Shown here piece after piece: positions 1 through 10,795 of a stretch of 64,000 nucleotides of DNA. The DNA is from Tubulanus polymorphus. Its lineage: Eukaryota; Nemertea; Palaeonemertea; Tubulaniformes; Tubulanidae. The stretch is taken from NCBI RefSeq assembly GCF_964204645.1, contig NC_134025.1:16958001-17022000 (forward strand), in the 5' to 3' direction. The notes beneath the pieces were generated by a model. The model was not told the DNA's origin. It saw only the letters and a program-made list of their open reading frames with translations, and ran no database searches. Position numbers and translations under genes: made by a program. Within the stretch, counting starts at the first letter, position 1, and each line of letters opens with the position of its first letter.

Positions 1-514
1 CACCAATGAACGTAGAAGCGTTATCTGAAACGAGCATCCTTGGCACGGAGCGTCGGGCAACATATCTCCTAAAAGCATAGAGAAAGTCTTCAGTAGTATT
101 ACTATTTACAATTTCTATATGTACACCGCGCGAAACAGCGCACGTAAACAAACATATGTAGCGTTTCATACCGCCTCTTACAACTAGAGGATCACAATAG
201 TCTACCCCAACGTAACTAAATGCAGGTAATTCGTCAACTCTATACGATGGCAACGCTGGTGGATCAGGTTTTTTGAATGGCTTTGCTTGTAGTCGACGAC
301 AAGGTACGCAACGTCGTACTTGCGATTTCACAAATTGTCGAATTTGTGGGATCCAAAATTTCTCTCTAATTTTGGCAACCGTCGTAGAAATACCAAAATG
401 AAACACATCAAAATGAGCGTTGCGCACAATTAAATCGGCCAATCGAGAGTTCTTTGGAATCAAAATAGGAAACTTTGTTTCGTCGGGCAGGGACGTATTT
501 TGTAACCGACCTTT
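1..514 (-). pseudogene. BEL/Pao integrase, N-terminal zinc region and start of catalytic core (partial)
   Basis: The minus-strand frame continuous with the RNase H frame reads through an H-H-C-C zinc-binding region (short pieces HFDVFHFG and CVPC) and then the core. Two candidates for the catalytic D,D-35-E residues are visible, in GVDYCDP and in LVSDNAS. The glutamate would lie beyond base 1. An in-frame TGA at 515-517 separates this part from the upstream frame. In an active element it would join the cDNA to host DNA after cleavage from the polyprotein. The stop codon and the window edge make this a partial pseudogene. Confidence 0.85.
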
Positions 515-2125
515 TCAGCGGATGACGCCGTCACTGTCGAGAAACAACTGTAGTTGGTCAATCAATGGAATTCGGTTCCCCGATCTACCTGACAAAAAAT
601 CTAATACACCAGAGTAATGACTACTTTGAAAATGTTTCACCCATATAAGCTGAGCGTCTGTAATCTCGGAAGCACTAAGTGGACCTTTAGTACGCTCAGT
701 ACTTGAAGATTTCATGTTACTTACAAATCGACGCACTAACGCTGTAATTCTCAGTAATCTATACAAAAGAGCAAATGAATCAATGTTAATAACTTCAACA
801 ACTGAAAACGTATTGTTTCCGAGTATATTATCACAATTATTTATCTCAACATTACCGACAATCACAGCGGATCTTTCAACGAGAAGTTCAACTGGTCTAC
901 GAGACGCATTTACTAACCAATCAGGCCCGTGTAACCACAAATCACATTTCAAAACTTCTGACATATTGCCTCTCGTTAGCAAATCTGCTGGATTTGATGC
1001 TGATTGACAATAATGCCAATTTTCAACGGGTAACGTATTTCTTATTTCTTCGACTCGATTCGAAACAAATGTGGATAATTTCTTGGCCGTGTTTAGCCAA
1101 CCAAGCACTATTTGACTGTCGCACCAGGCAAATATTTTCATTGGGCGATCAATAACCCTAGACATAGAGTTCAATACATGAGTAACCAATCGTGCGCCAA
1201 TCAATGCACCCATTAGTTCGAGTTTAGGAACAGTGATTTCTTTGACTGGTGCCACCCTAGCTTTGGCTATTACTATAGACGATTCGTCTTTAAGGTAAAC
1301 CACTGCGCCATAGGCTAAAGTACTACTATCGCAGAATACGTGTAACTCTATCGGGTAATCTGTGATATATGAATTCATAATCCGAGAGAATTTAGTATTC
1401 AAACATTCGTGTATGTCATTTACGATACAATGCCATGTTTTACATAGTTCTTGAGACAATGGATCATCCCAGTCATAATTTTGTTTCCAGATTGACTGCA
1501 AAAGGATTCTAGATCGAATGGTGACTGGCAAAAGTAAACCAAGTGGATTGTGGATAGAAGCAGCCTTTTGTAGGATGATACGTTTTGTCAATTGGGAATC
1601 ACTAGACATGTCTTTGGTAACAAATGACATGAAATCACCCTCAATATGCCAGTACAGCCCGAAAACTTTAACTACGGACGATTTCTCCAAAATTTCTTGT
1701 TTTGCAGCAGACTTCCGGAGCTCTGGGGAATTAGACGACCAACATCGTAAGTTAAAGTTAACTTCGGAGAAACAATTACGTGAATCATGGAGAAATTTGA
1801 CGGCTTCAAATTCAGAACGAACGCTAGTGACCACATTGTCTACATAAATGTCTCTCAGAAGCTGCTGTGACAAAGGAGAATCAATATTCCGTAGATGGAA
1901 AATAATGGAACTATTCAACAAAAATGGAGAGCACGTAGCTCCAAACAAGACGCGCTTGAATCTTAACACGATAAACTCACTCTCGGGATCATTAGGATTA
2001 ACCAACCAAAAAATCTAGTAGCATCGCGACACGACGGTTTAATAGATAACTGCAGGAAAGCCTTTTCAATGTCTGCAGTAATACCGAACTTAAAAATCCG
2101 AAAACGTATCATAATTGAGCAAAGA
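515..2125 (-). pseudogene. BEL/Pao reverse transcriptase (palm, C-terminal part) and RNase H
   Basis: The main open stretch, 2005 to 515, gives 496 codons. Residues 54-57 are YVDN, the form of the YxDD box often found in BEL/Pao elements, so I do not read it as a mutation. A Pao-type RNase H domain follows, with candidate acidic residues D226 (in VFCDSS), E263 (in KLELMGAL), D296 (in WCDSQ) and D341 (in NPADLLTRG). Upstream, 2125 to about 2010, the RT core continues in another frame; the break lies in a run of T near 2010. The stretch ends at the TGA at 515-517. It would copy the RNA genome and remove the RNA strand. It is broken here. Confidence 0.92.
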
Positions 2126-2386
2126 TCATTCAATAACGGAGGTCCACTCTAAGCAATCGTTTAAAGAAACTGATGACTTCGATTCTCGACAACTACAATC
2201 GAAAACTATCCGAATAGGCGTGGTTGACGATTGTCTGAAAATTGGATGGTGCGGTATATAGTGCTCGTGACTATCTACAATGGAAGGATCAGTTACAATC
2301 TCAATGAAATCTTGTGCTAATTGATCTCGAATGATTTGGCTATAACTGTCTAATAAACCTGGCGTCTTAGCTAAACGTCTAACCAT
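2126..2386 (-). pseudogene. BEL/Pao reverse transcriptase, N-terminal part
   Basis: This 86-codon minus-strand stretch carries the RT fingers region, including the hallmark YIPHHPIF and TPIRIVFDCS segments seen in BEL/Pao polymerases. It begins in a frame overlapping the end of the gag-protease frame (frameshift near 2395-2405). It is thrown out of frame again near 2135-2150, where the expected GPPLLNDL segment continues in the neighbouring frame. Two breaks so close together indicate decay rather than programmed frameshifting, although the first lies at a domain boundary. Confidence 0.88.
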
Positions 2387-4527
2387 GGAACGAGTCCTAG
2401 CTTTGCGAGGTTATAATTAGTTGGCAAAGTGTCGTGAATTCTTTTCCACGGCAAATCAACCATATATCGACCATCAACTAATTGAATGGATGAATTACAA
2501 AACTCATCTAGAAACGAAGTATCACGCCTTGTTGGAGACTCAATACCAATAGTCTCTAATGACCAAAAACGCTTAAGATCTGCGATATCAGGCTCAACTA
2601 TAATAGAAAGAGTATGAACATTACAATTTGCCGTGTTACGATCGTTAAACTGACCGCCGATGAGATACCCTAATTTAGATGGAACAGCAACCGGACCACT
2701 TTCAGATTTAACAAATTCATTATCAACAACAAAGCGATAATAATTATCGGAACCTATGAGTAACGATATGTCAAACGAATCCACTAAATAACTAGGTGGG
2801 TGAGCGAGTTTAAGGGTTTTGAATTCAGCTAAACAAGAAACAGAATCAGTAGAAATTCGTAGTGTTCTGGTTATCTCCGGTACAACGATAGCATCTAACG
2901 AAACAATTGAGTCATCATACTCGCAAACGACATCTACGCGAACAACATTGACTCTTCTGAAACCGGTACTTCTACCCCCAAAACCGCTTAAGTCTATAGA
3001 CTCAGTTCTATGGGTATCTACCCCTAGCTCGTCGGCTAATTTTGAGGTTATAAAACTACGGTGCGACCCGTCGTCTAACAACAAATGACCACTGACGCGA
3101 TTTCCGTTGGCCTGTACAGGTGCTATAGCAGTTTTCAGATAAACCGTTGATGGATAAGAAACTATATGATCATCAATAACTGAATGTTGACAAACCTCTG
3201 ATCCCGAATGATTATCAACGATGTGATTTGATTCTAAATTTGAATCAGAAACTGCATTTGACCCAGAAACTGTACAAGATACGTGCTGCGTAACGGCGTC
3301 CGTAAGAGACCTATCTACAATAGAATTAATATTCAAACGACTTGGAAAATTAGCCCCGTGTAAGCTGGTATGATGGCGCTTACGACAAGATCTACAGGTT
3401 GACCTTGAAGGACATGTATACATGGTATGCTGACCCATACAATTGAAACATAATTTGTTCTTCAATACGTAATCTAAACGTGACTGTGCTGTGGTGAGAA
3501 CGTCGCTCTCAACCGGAAAATGCCTATCTGAACTACAATAACGACATTTGAATTTACGAACAGTGGAGGAATTTCCATTCGCATGGTGACCAGCATTTTT
3601 CCGGTTTTGATGTACATGGAGTGTTGTCATTGTACCAAACGATGACGATCCCGGTGACGTGTCGCAAACTTCTAATATGTTTATCTCAGTCAATATAGCG
3701 GAACGGAGATCTTCCAGATTCAACTCAATGTTACCGCGCGCTCGTGCAATGTTCCGTTTTATATCTGCCGGCAATTTATTCAATAGAATTGGTACCAGAA
3801 GCGTGCCATATGAATCCGTTGATGTTTTTAAAGAGTCTAAACTGCGAATATGCATTTCAATCTTATCATAGAATTGGCGCAAAGATTTCAAATTGTAATT
3901 TGGAGAATTCAATTCAATAAGTTGATTCAAATTCGCTTCCGTTATTTTATGCGCCTGTCCGAAACGGTTTTCAAGCAGTTCTTTCGCCTTTTCATAGTTA
4001 ATACTGGTCAATGGCAAACCTTCAATAGTTTGTTTCGCCTCATTTACCAGGTGACATTTCAAGTGACTGAATTTTTCTACAGGACTTAAGTTTCTTTGCT
4101 CGTCAACCGTGGACTTAAATAGATCCCAAAAAGAACACCACTCGAGCAAATCTCCTGCAAATTTCGGTAACTGTAATTTCGGCAAAGATACACGCTTACT
4201 GTTCGTAACTGAATTTTTGTCCGCAACATTGGCAGACAACTGATTAAAAGCTAGTTCCAGAATGTTAATTTCAGTAAGACGCTCACACAGATATTCATCT
4301 CCCGTGACGATAAATTCACTCAAATCTTTTCCTCTTAATTCGCACGCGCTTATCAAGTCCTTTTCTATTTCTTCTAATTTCGAAAATTTATGTCTTAGAG
4401 TGAAAACGGTAGACATACCTTGAGCCGCGTCTTTTCCTTTCAAATGGTCATCACATTTATTTTTCCATCGCGTGAATTGACCACGTTGCACCTTCCGTAG
4501 TTCCTTCAAGCCTTCAAAGTCTGCCAT
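2371..4527 (-). CDS. BEL/Pao Gag plus aspartic protease polyprotein segment
   Basis: This is an open frame of 718 codons starting at the ATG at 4527-4525, 63 nt downstream of the LTR end. Residues 1-110 are helical. Residues about 115-285 are a DUF1759-type Gag domain (LPKLQLPKF at 115-123, then EWCSFWDLF). Residues about 327-395 hold zinc knuckles with CFNCMGQHTMYTC and CRSC. Residues about 465-620 are a DUF1758-type retropepsin with DDGS at 485-488 as the likely active site. Gag packages the RNA and the protease cuts the polyprotein. The frame would normally run on into RT, but it stops at 2371 after a frameshift. Good frame preservation here against a broken pol suggests a fairly young insertion. 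Confidence 0.92.
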   Translation of the reverse strand: MADFEGLKELRKVQRGQFTRWKNKCDDHLKGKDAAQGMSTVFTLRHKFSKLEEIEKDLISACELRGKDLSEFIVTGDEYLCERLTEINILELAFNQLSANVADKNSVTNSKRVSLPKLQLPKFAGDLLEWCSFWDLFKSTVDEQRNLSPVEKFSHLKCHLVNEAKQTIEGLPLTSINYEKAKELLENRFGQAHKITEANLNQLIELNSPNYNLKSLRQFYDKIEMHIRSLDSLKTSTDSYGTLLVPILLNKLPADIKRNIARARGNIELNLEDLRSAILTEINILEVCDTSPGSSSFGTMTTLHVHQNRKNAGHHANGNSSTVRKFKCRYCSSDRHFPVESDVLTTAQSRLDYVLKNKLCFNCMGQHTMYTCPSRSTCRSCRKRHHTSLHGANFPSRLNINSIVDRSLTDAVTQHVSCTVSGSNAVSDSNLESNHIVDNHSGSEVCQHSVIDDHIVSYPSTVYLKTAIAPVQANGNRVSGHLLLDDGSHRSFITSKLADELGVDTHRTESIDLSGFGGRSTGFRRVNVVRVDVVCEYDDSIVSLDAIVVPEITRTLRISTDSVSCLAEFKTLKLAHPPSYLVDSFDISLLIGSDNYYRFVVDNEFVKSESGPVAVPSKLGYLIGGQFNDRNTANCNVHTLSIIVEPDIADLKRFWSLETIGIESPTRRDTSFLDEFCNSSIQLVDGRYMVDLPWKRIHDTLPTNYNLAKLGLVPWLDV

Positions 4528-4571
4528 ATCGTGAAATTCTGGTTCCTTCCCTCTTCAAATTCTGACAAATG

Positions 4572-4590
4572 TATCCGGCTCGAGGGACCA
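4572..4590 (-). promoter_or_regulatory. Primer binding site, tRNA-Tyr-like
   Basis: On the minus strand the sequence starting TGGTCCCTCGAGCCGG lies three bases after the LTR end. It is complementary to the 3' end of eukaryotic tRNA-Tyr (…CCGGCTCGAAGGACCA) with one mismatch. The same 19-base word recurs downstream of the 5' LTR of the second BEL/Pao element at 53539-53557. Confidence 0.75.
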
Positions 4591-4593
4591 AAA

Positions 4594-4748
4594 TGTAGTG
4601 ACTGTGAACTACAAGGACGAACAGCGAACAGCGACGAGACATACGACCCAATCCGAATCCAACGAGATCGAGAGACGTCAGTACTTCATGGTTCATGGCG
4701 AGTACACTTCAATGACTTTGTATTCCAGATAATCTGCTCGTCGTGACA
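4594..4748 (-). repeat. 5' LTR of the left BEL/Pao element
   Basis: On the minus strand a 155-bp segment begins TGTCACGACGAG and ends GTCACTACA, so it has the TG...CA termini of an LTR. It lies directly upstream of the primer binding site and Gag ATG. Its partner would be left of the window, so repetition cannot be checked here. The length matches the ~156-bp LTR of the second BEL/Pao element. Confidence 0.65.
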
Positions 4749-5563
4749 GTGTCCTTATCCTTGTTTCAAAAAATGGCATGCTAAAAAGAATATGACTGAA
4801 AATTGAATGTGTGTTCAAAATCCGAGAATTTTGGTATCAGTGAAGTGACCATATTCTGGCATAAAAAAAGCAATGAAAACTGAATTACCATAGTTATCAA
4901 TATGAAATAAACTTTATTGGGTAGCAATCATTACATATAAGTGTATTAGATTGAAAATAATCATATATTTGCTTACTGTAACATGATATATGAGTTTGAA
5001 ATTTCATTTTTCGATTGGAATGGAGTTCGGCGGCCATCTTGATGACGTCATTGGTTGACCTAGTTTATACTGCATCACTTTTTTTGATGTGATTTGATAG
5101 CTTAATACATTTACTTTCTAACCATATATAGTTTGCATGAGTTAAATTCAGAAGTAAAAGCCATGGAGCTAATTGAATATATTGTATGTAATACCTACAA
5201 AAACCACTAATTATAAGTGGCAGGAGAGGGTTAATTGATTATTGGATCTTTATCGTAACACAATTATGAATGGGATTAACTTGACAAATACTAATAGCGC
5301 TAAATATTGGTTCCTTATAAAAATTTCTGATTACATATACAAGCTGTATTAGGCAAGTGAACACTGTGGCGCTAGCAGTCGGTTCTCAGGAATGATTTAA
5401 TATGGCAAGTGAATACTGTGAAGCGAGTAGTCAGTACTTAACTTACTTTTCTGATTACATATAGAATCTGTATTAAGCATTTCAAGCCACTTTCCAAGTG
5501 GGTGTGGTGTTCCTGGAACCCTAACTTAAAGTGCATTGTTTCGATTCATGGTTGTTATTGCAG
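4749..5563. other. SDCCAG8: Intron sequence upstream of the first visible SDCCAG8 exon
   Basis: I see no coding sequence here. The stretch is A+T-rich. A short family B 3' end (5484-5525, with the inverted words of 'ccactttccaagtgg' and a terminal CCTAA) lies only 38 bp before the exon. The expected preceding SDCCAG8 exon, which should encode a histidine-rich helical segment in vertebrates, is not found here. Confidence 0.6.
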
Positions 5564-5683
5564 GAAGAAATGAAAGAACTCAAAATGAAATTAAAACAGG
5601 TGACTAACGAGAATAATGGATTGTTGAAAGAACTGAAACATAATGCTGTATACGAAATAATTCATGATTCCAAGGAAGCTCCT
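5564..5683 (+). CDS. SDCCAG8: SDCCAG8 exon a (coiled coil)
   Basis: The acceptor is 'ttgttattgcag' and the donor is 'gtaagt'. The exon is 120 bp, phase 0 at both ends, 40 codons. The product begins EEMKELKMKLKQVTNEN and is a heptad-rich helix. It matches the vertebrate segment EELSGMKNKIQVVVLENEGLQQQLK in spacing (MK-x-K-[LI]-x(4)-[TL]-x-N-E-x-G-L). The donor is followed 15 bp later by interspersed repeat A. Confidence 0.88.
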
Positions 5684-5698
5684 GTAAGTTTTTGTGCT

Positions 5699-6490
5699 TA
5701 GTTTCTCTTTAGAACTTTTAAAACATTCAATGCAGTAATAAAAGCTCTAACCCTATTGAATTTCATTGGAATCTGTTGCTTATTTATCAATATAGTTATT
5801 TATTTGTTGTTGGAACTACATTTCGTTTCGGAAGAACACATACCCTTTTACGTATATTCATGCTTCACACGTGCCTGACACATACTCGCTGCTCTGTGGT
5901 GTATTGATCCGTGCATGTATATGAAAAGCGCGTCTCGCGTCTGGCCTAGTTAAAGTTTTCTTTCAATTTACAAAAAATAAAATGCCTTCGTACATAGTGT
6001 ATAGAAATTGTCACACCATGAACGTGTCTATTTGAGTCAATGGGGAAAACCCATTACCATGTATATTCATGATGAATCGGCATGCTGTTGTTTGTGATGC
6101 AGATCCATTCAATAGACATATGTTCATGAAAACTTCTGGATGCAATCAAGGGGGACATCTTAGGCTTTTTTGATTACTTGGGGCACAGATTCTCTGAAAT
6201 TCTGCCAAAAACTTATAGGTATGCGGTAGGATAGGTATGCGTTTCCATTCATAATTTGAAAAAGGACATTTTTTTTCTTGATATTTTCCGTCCTTATTTT
6301 CAATCTAATTGTCTTTAAAAGTCAGTCTTCTCCCATCATTTGAATTCAATTCAATAGTTTTCACTATTTTTCATTTGTTCTGCTTATAATCTTTAATCTA
6401 GACAACCAATGTTTAATTTTGATGCTGATTAAACATACTGATTAAACATGTAAATTTAGGAAAGTCCACATTAAGAATTTTGTTTCTTTT
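5699..6490 (+). repeat. Interspersed repeat family A, filling the exon a-b intron
   Basis: Sequence from 'cttagtttctctttagaac' to 'aagaattttgtttcttttt' recurs at 31128-31386 plus 32051-32697 (one copy split by an insertion), 59510-59665 (left part), 56880-57090 (middle fragment) and 22322-22380 (right end). Shared landmarks are 'gtttcggaagaacacat', 'tggcctag', 'tctgccaaaaact' and 'taaatttaggaaagtcca'. I see no ORF or clear terminal repeats; superfamily unknown. It occupies about 790 of the 822 bp of this intron and its 3' end supplies part of the pyrimidine tract of exon b. Confidence 0.8.
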
Positions 6491-6505
6491 TACTTATTTC
6501 TTTAG

Positions 6506-6607
6506 ACAAATAATTCATTTTTGGACAATGAGGAATTCAGACAAGTTCTGGTCTCCCCGACTTTTACTGAAAAACAAGCCACTATGTCCAGATGGAAAAG
6601 AGAACTG
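6506..6607 (+). CDS. SDCCAG8: SDCCAG8 exon b
   Basis: The acceptor 'ttatttctttag' and donor 'gtaaat' bound 102 bp, phase 0 to 0, 34 codons. The start TNNSFLDNEEF is polar and probably unstructured. The end MSRWKREL resumes a helix that continues without a break in the next exon. This is the less conserved linker of the family, so support comes mainly from phase and position. A family B 5' fragment (6628-6690) starts 20 bp after the donor. Confidence 0.82.
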
Positions 6608-8785
6608 GTAAATCTACTTTTTAAGCCCACTTGGGACTTAAGTCTTAGCGGGCTATTGCTTTTACTTTGCTTGCACTTTACATTGCGTGCACTTTTCATC
6701 TATCGTCTGTCTTCGTGTTCGTTTGTCCGTAGACCGAAATCCATTTATTTTGGGAACAAAGATATTGTTTGTTGAAATTTATAGCTCCGCTGTGACCGTA
6801 GTCTGTCTGTTTGTTTGTTCGTGTGTCTATTAACTTTTTTAGCCCGAAGGTCAGCGTAGCTAATGGGTTAGGGGGTGAGCCGTTGTCGTCCGTTCGTTCG
6901 TTCAACTTTTTCTTCAAATCGCTACTAGTCCTACAGTTTTAATCAGATCAATTCCAAATTTCACTAAACGATTCACTACAATTGACACAAACAAAAAAAA
7001 TACAATAGATCTCAGTACTGAACATTTCTAAATAATCCTCTAAATACGAAAAAGAGTACAGATTTACACTCACCGAGTTTATGGACATTATGTTAATTCA
7101 AGCATAAACAGCTGAAGATCAGAAGATCTGACCAGGACAGCGCACACATGACGAGTATCTGTGAATAATGCCCATTTATATGAAATTTTGTAAAGTATAT
7201 AAGCTGCGATTAATATTCACAGCGATCGATTAAGCATAGCACAGTGAGCAGGCCATGTTAAATCTACTATTAATGAAAATCTAAATCTATGTATACATAC
7301 TGAGTAGTGATAAGTGAATGAAAAAGATAAGTCCTAACCTCATGATTAAAACACAGATTAACAAGTACAATCAAAAATACATCGGTAATCAAATTGCGCA
7401 TAACACGTCACTCAAACTACTGCCATATATTCACACACATCACTCAGACTACTGCCGTGTGATTTGCCTCTACTCACTATTACTAGCCATGAGAAAAACG
7501 TGCCTCGACGCGTGTGGCCTAGTTTGAATGTAATATTTTTAAAATGTACCTACATCTCATCAAAATCGACACGCATTGTCAACTGATCAATTTCATAGAA
7601 TCATCAGCTGAATAGTGTTCTCACTGAGGGGTTTAAGCACGGCGGCCCGCCATGCTTAAAAAAATTCTGCCATGCTTAAAGAAATGATCAGGAGTTTATT
7701 TATCTGGCTTTCTAAGACTGTCAGGTTCACACGCTCAAATTTATAATTGGTGCAACAATAATTGTATAAACATATTCTCGTAGTTACTTCGTAAAGCGAC
7801 TCTATACGTCAATAATTGTACAGTCTCGCGGGAGCGCGTACTGAACTGCCATTGGTAGGGCCTATAAATATCCAGGGATTTCCCCGTGTGTCAAAAATAA
7901 AAGAAATCAATGCCAATAAAGGTCACACCATTGCGCTCAGCACGCGCTGAATAGTCAGGCCAGCGGCACCAATTTTTCCAGTCTCCTATCGAGACGAAGA
8001 AATTTTATCATCACTACTTATCAGTCAGGGAAATATTTTGCATATCGAAATTAATAAATGCTTCCTCTAAGCTGTTAATGATAAAATTAGATTATATTAA
8101 CAGATATGAGAACATGGAACTATTTAATGCACATAAGCCTACCAATATACAGCAGAAAAGTGCCTCGAACAAACTACCGACGATCGCTGCTACATGAAAA
8201 TTACCGTATTTAAACTAGTTACTTATGGCCCCCAAATGCTGGGAAGACGCATCTGTGCACCTTCACTGGCTGAAGAATATTAGTGATTTACAAGCTTATA
8301 TTCATTTGATATACGGAAAAGAACATATCAATTATGATAGGCCACGATTGCTGAAAATTTTCTTCAGAATTTGCAAATTTCTAAACTCTAAATTCCTCCT
8401 GCCTTCACTATTGAAGCAAAAGAATTGGGTATCACTGGAAAGCTTATCCAATTTCTCAGAGAACTTAAGTCTTAGATTTGGATAAGAGGCACATTGTGGC
8501 AAAAAAACGTACTTTGAAGAGCAAGAATCGGACAAAATTGATCTGTTGACTTCCGCGTTCTTTGAGTGTTCCTTACTCGGGTTTGGTGAAAGTTGCATGA
8601 AATTGGCTCTTTAGTTCCCTAGATTTGAATGTTGGTTCGAATCCCATAATTAGTAGCTAGTAACACAGCTCCAGCCGTATCTTTAAGCATAAGCGGGGCG
8701 ACCTGGCCAATCAGCGCACACCATCGATTTTAAGATATCAATTGTTCCAATTTCTATAATTGGTATCTCACCTTCAGTCGTGACA
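6608..8785. other. Intron b-c, left part
   Basis: A family B 5' end (6628-6690, hairpin-forming 'agcccacttgggact...agcgggct') starts the intron, followed by a TTCG/GTCC-rich stretch (6700-6910). The rest, to about 8785, is A+T-rich unique sequence in which I see no gene. A tRNA-B-box-like word ('ggttcgaatccc', 8633-8644) is isolated. Confidence 0.5.
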
Positions 8786-9790
8786 AGTAGGATATCACTT
8801 GGGCCAGAACCCTATGTAAAATTGGGTTGAGTCAATTCAAATTATGGCCACCAGGGGCCAACTTGAAAAAGGATGTTAATAGCCAAGAGGTCGCAAGTGT
8901 TGACCGATTGTTTTCAAACTTAGTACACAAGTAGGGTATCATTTGGGCCAGAACCCTAATCAAAATTGGGTTGATTCGATTTCAATTATGGCCACCAGAG
9001 GGCCGACATGAAAAACGACATTAACAACCTCGAGGCCGCAATTGTTGACCAATTTATTTCAAACTCTACACAGGTTGGATATCACTTGGGCTATAACCTT
9101 ATTAAAAATTGGGTTGATTCAATTCAAATTATTGCCACCTGAGGCCGACATGAAAAACGTTAATAACCTAGAGGCCGCAATTGTTGACTGATTGTTTTCA
9201 AACTTGTTACACAAGTAGAGTATCACTTGGGCCAGAATCCTATTTAAAAATTGGGTCAATTCGATTCGAATAATGGCCACCAGGGGCCAAAATGAAAAAT
9301 AACGTTAACAGCCTAGAGCTCAGGGATGAAAATCTTCCGACCATAGACGGATTTCCGACCTTTTCTAACATTTTCTTTATTCCTGAGAACAGTGTAAATC
9401 ACCTCAATCGCTTAAATCACCTCAATCGCGGGCGTCACATCGGAGCGCTCCATAGTTAGGAGTGCTCCTTAAGACGGTTTTCGGCAGATGTTAGCACAAC
9501 TGTGGAGTCGGAGAAACCAATATGGCGTCTCATTCAAAAAGCGGCTCTAATTCAGGCCCAAACTATTAACATTTTGACCAAAAGGAAGTAAGTTTTTTGG
9601 CTAAAAGTTACTGATTTTTGTTCCCCGAAAAAATTCTTTTTTTTTGAAAATATTTTCCGACTTTTTCAATATGGGCCGATTTCATCCCTGAGAGCTGCAA
9701 TTGTTAACCGATTTATTTCAAACTTGGTAAACAAGTGGGTTATCACTTGGGCCAAAGCCCTTTTAGCCCACTTGGGACTAATTGGGTCGA
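8786..9790 (+). repeat. ~148-bp tandem repeat array (family B-related), split by a 370-bp insertion
   Basis: Four units begin near 8786, 8934, 9070 and 9219, each with 'atcacttgggccagaaccct', 'aattgggttgattcaattc' and 'ggccaccaggggcc'. The fifth is interrupted at 9320 by an inserted element and resumes at 9697. The array runs into a family B copy at 9768. Tandem cores of about this length are typical of Helentron-associated mini-elements and of bivalve 'pearl' elements; the link is inference. Confidence 0.75.
9321..9690. mobile_element. 370-bp TIR element (CAGGGATGAAA ends), probably hAT-like
   Basis: The ends are CAGGGATGAAAATC on the left and, as reverse complement, CAGGGATGAAATCGG on the right. 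Flanking AGAGCT (9315-9320 and 9691-9696) is duplicated; removing the element and one AGAGCT restores the tandem unit 'cctagag-gctgcaattgtt', so both ends are exact. The CA...TG type of end fits hAT, but a 6-bp duplication is shorter than the usual 8. A short ATG frame (9522, MASHSKSGS) may be a relic of a transposase first exon. Confidence 0.8.
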
Positions 9791-10795
9791 TTGGACTCAA
9801 GATGGCTGTCCTGTGACCTTTTTTACACATTTTTGAACTTTTTGAGTGATATTTTGAAGAAGCTTTGATCATTTACCCTGATCTTTCGTATATATTTGAA
9901 TTCCCCAAGGGCCCATCAACATAAGAAAAATTGGGTCGATTGGGCTCGAGATGGTTGTCCTGTGACCTTTTTAGTGCCCAAAAATGTCAATTTTGGCACA
10001 AATTCTGAATCCTGTAGCTTCCTACTGGTTTGCCTTTTCTCATTGCAATTTGTGATGGGTATTCTTAGGAAAGGGATGTTTTATACTTGAGACATGTATT
10101 TTTGATCACCTTATTATGGCGCAATTGGCAGCCATCTTGGCGTGATCAGTACTCATTCGTAGGTGGCAAAAAATTTTTCAACATTATATTCATACCTAAG
10201 CATATTGTGTTACCACAATGTATTGGATAGCTCATAACGTTTTCTATGATTTTTGTGAGTTTCAAGGTCATTGCTTTTTGTATATGGCCACCAGAGGGCA
10301 TTGAATAATACAATAACTTAGTATTTCTGTATTATATTTGTACCTACGCATATTTTGTGACCACAATCAATTGCAAAGTTGTAGCTCATGACATCGTCTC
10401 TGATTGTGGTGAGTTTCAAGGACATAAGTTATTCTATATGGTCACCAGGGGGCGTTGAATAGCAGAAGAGTTTTGTATTTTCTTATTAGATTGGTACCTA
10501 GGGATATTTTGTGACCATGATCAATTGCAAAGTTGTAGTTCATGACATGTTCTACGATTGTGGTGAGTTTCAAGGTCATTGGGTTTTGCATATGGTCACC
10601 AGGGGCGTTAGTAGAATAACTTAGTATTTCCTTATAAAATTGGTGACGAAGCATATTTTGTTATCACAATCAATTACAAAATCATAGCTGCTGACATATT
10701 CTTTGATTGTGGTGAGTTTCAAGGTCATTGGTTTTTGTATATGGTCACCAGGGGGCATTGAATATTGAAATTGTTAGATTGTTGAGCAGTTGAAA
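9768..10795 (+). repeat. Family B mini-element with ~150-bp tandem core
   Basis: This starts with 'agcccacttgggact' and continues with 'gggcccatcaacataag...attgggtcgat', 'tgtgatgggtattctt' and then four ~150-bp units (from about 10140, 10310, 10430 and 10600) built on 'aatcaattgcaaagttgtag...gtgagtttcaaggtcatt...atggtcaccagggggc'. The array ends near 10790 with 'gttagattgttgagcagttgaaaccac'. Apparent ORFs in it are not conserved between copies, so I regard it as noncoding. Confidence 0.8.

Larger units (their letters stand above)
1..4748 (-). mobile_element. BEL/Pao LTR retrotransposon, 5' LTR to integrase, truncated by window edge
   Basis: Reading the minus strand, the order is a short LTR (4748 to 4594), a tRNA-Tyr-like primer binding site, a long gag-protease frame, reverse transcriptase, RNase H and integrase. 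This is the order of BEL/Pao elements. The integrase runs off the left edge, so the rest of pol and the 3' LTR are not visible. Gag-protease is open over 718 codons, but pol carries several frame breaks and one in-frame stop, so this copy cannot make a full polyprotein. It lies upstream of and antisense to the first visible SDCCAG8 exon, probably within an upstream intron of that gene. Family assignment is firm; autonomy is excluded by the breaks. Confidence 0.93.

Noticed and set aside
1842-1853. YVDN as an inactivating change of the RT YxDD box in the left BEL/Pao element
   Set aside because: YVDN is a usual form in BEL/Pao polymerases; the frame breaks are what disable it.
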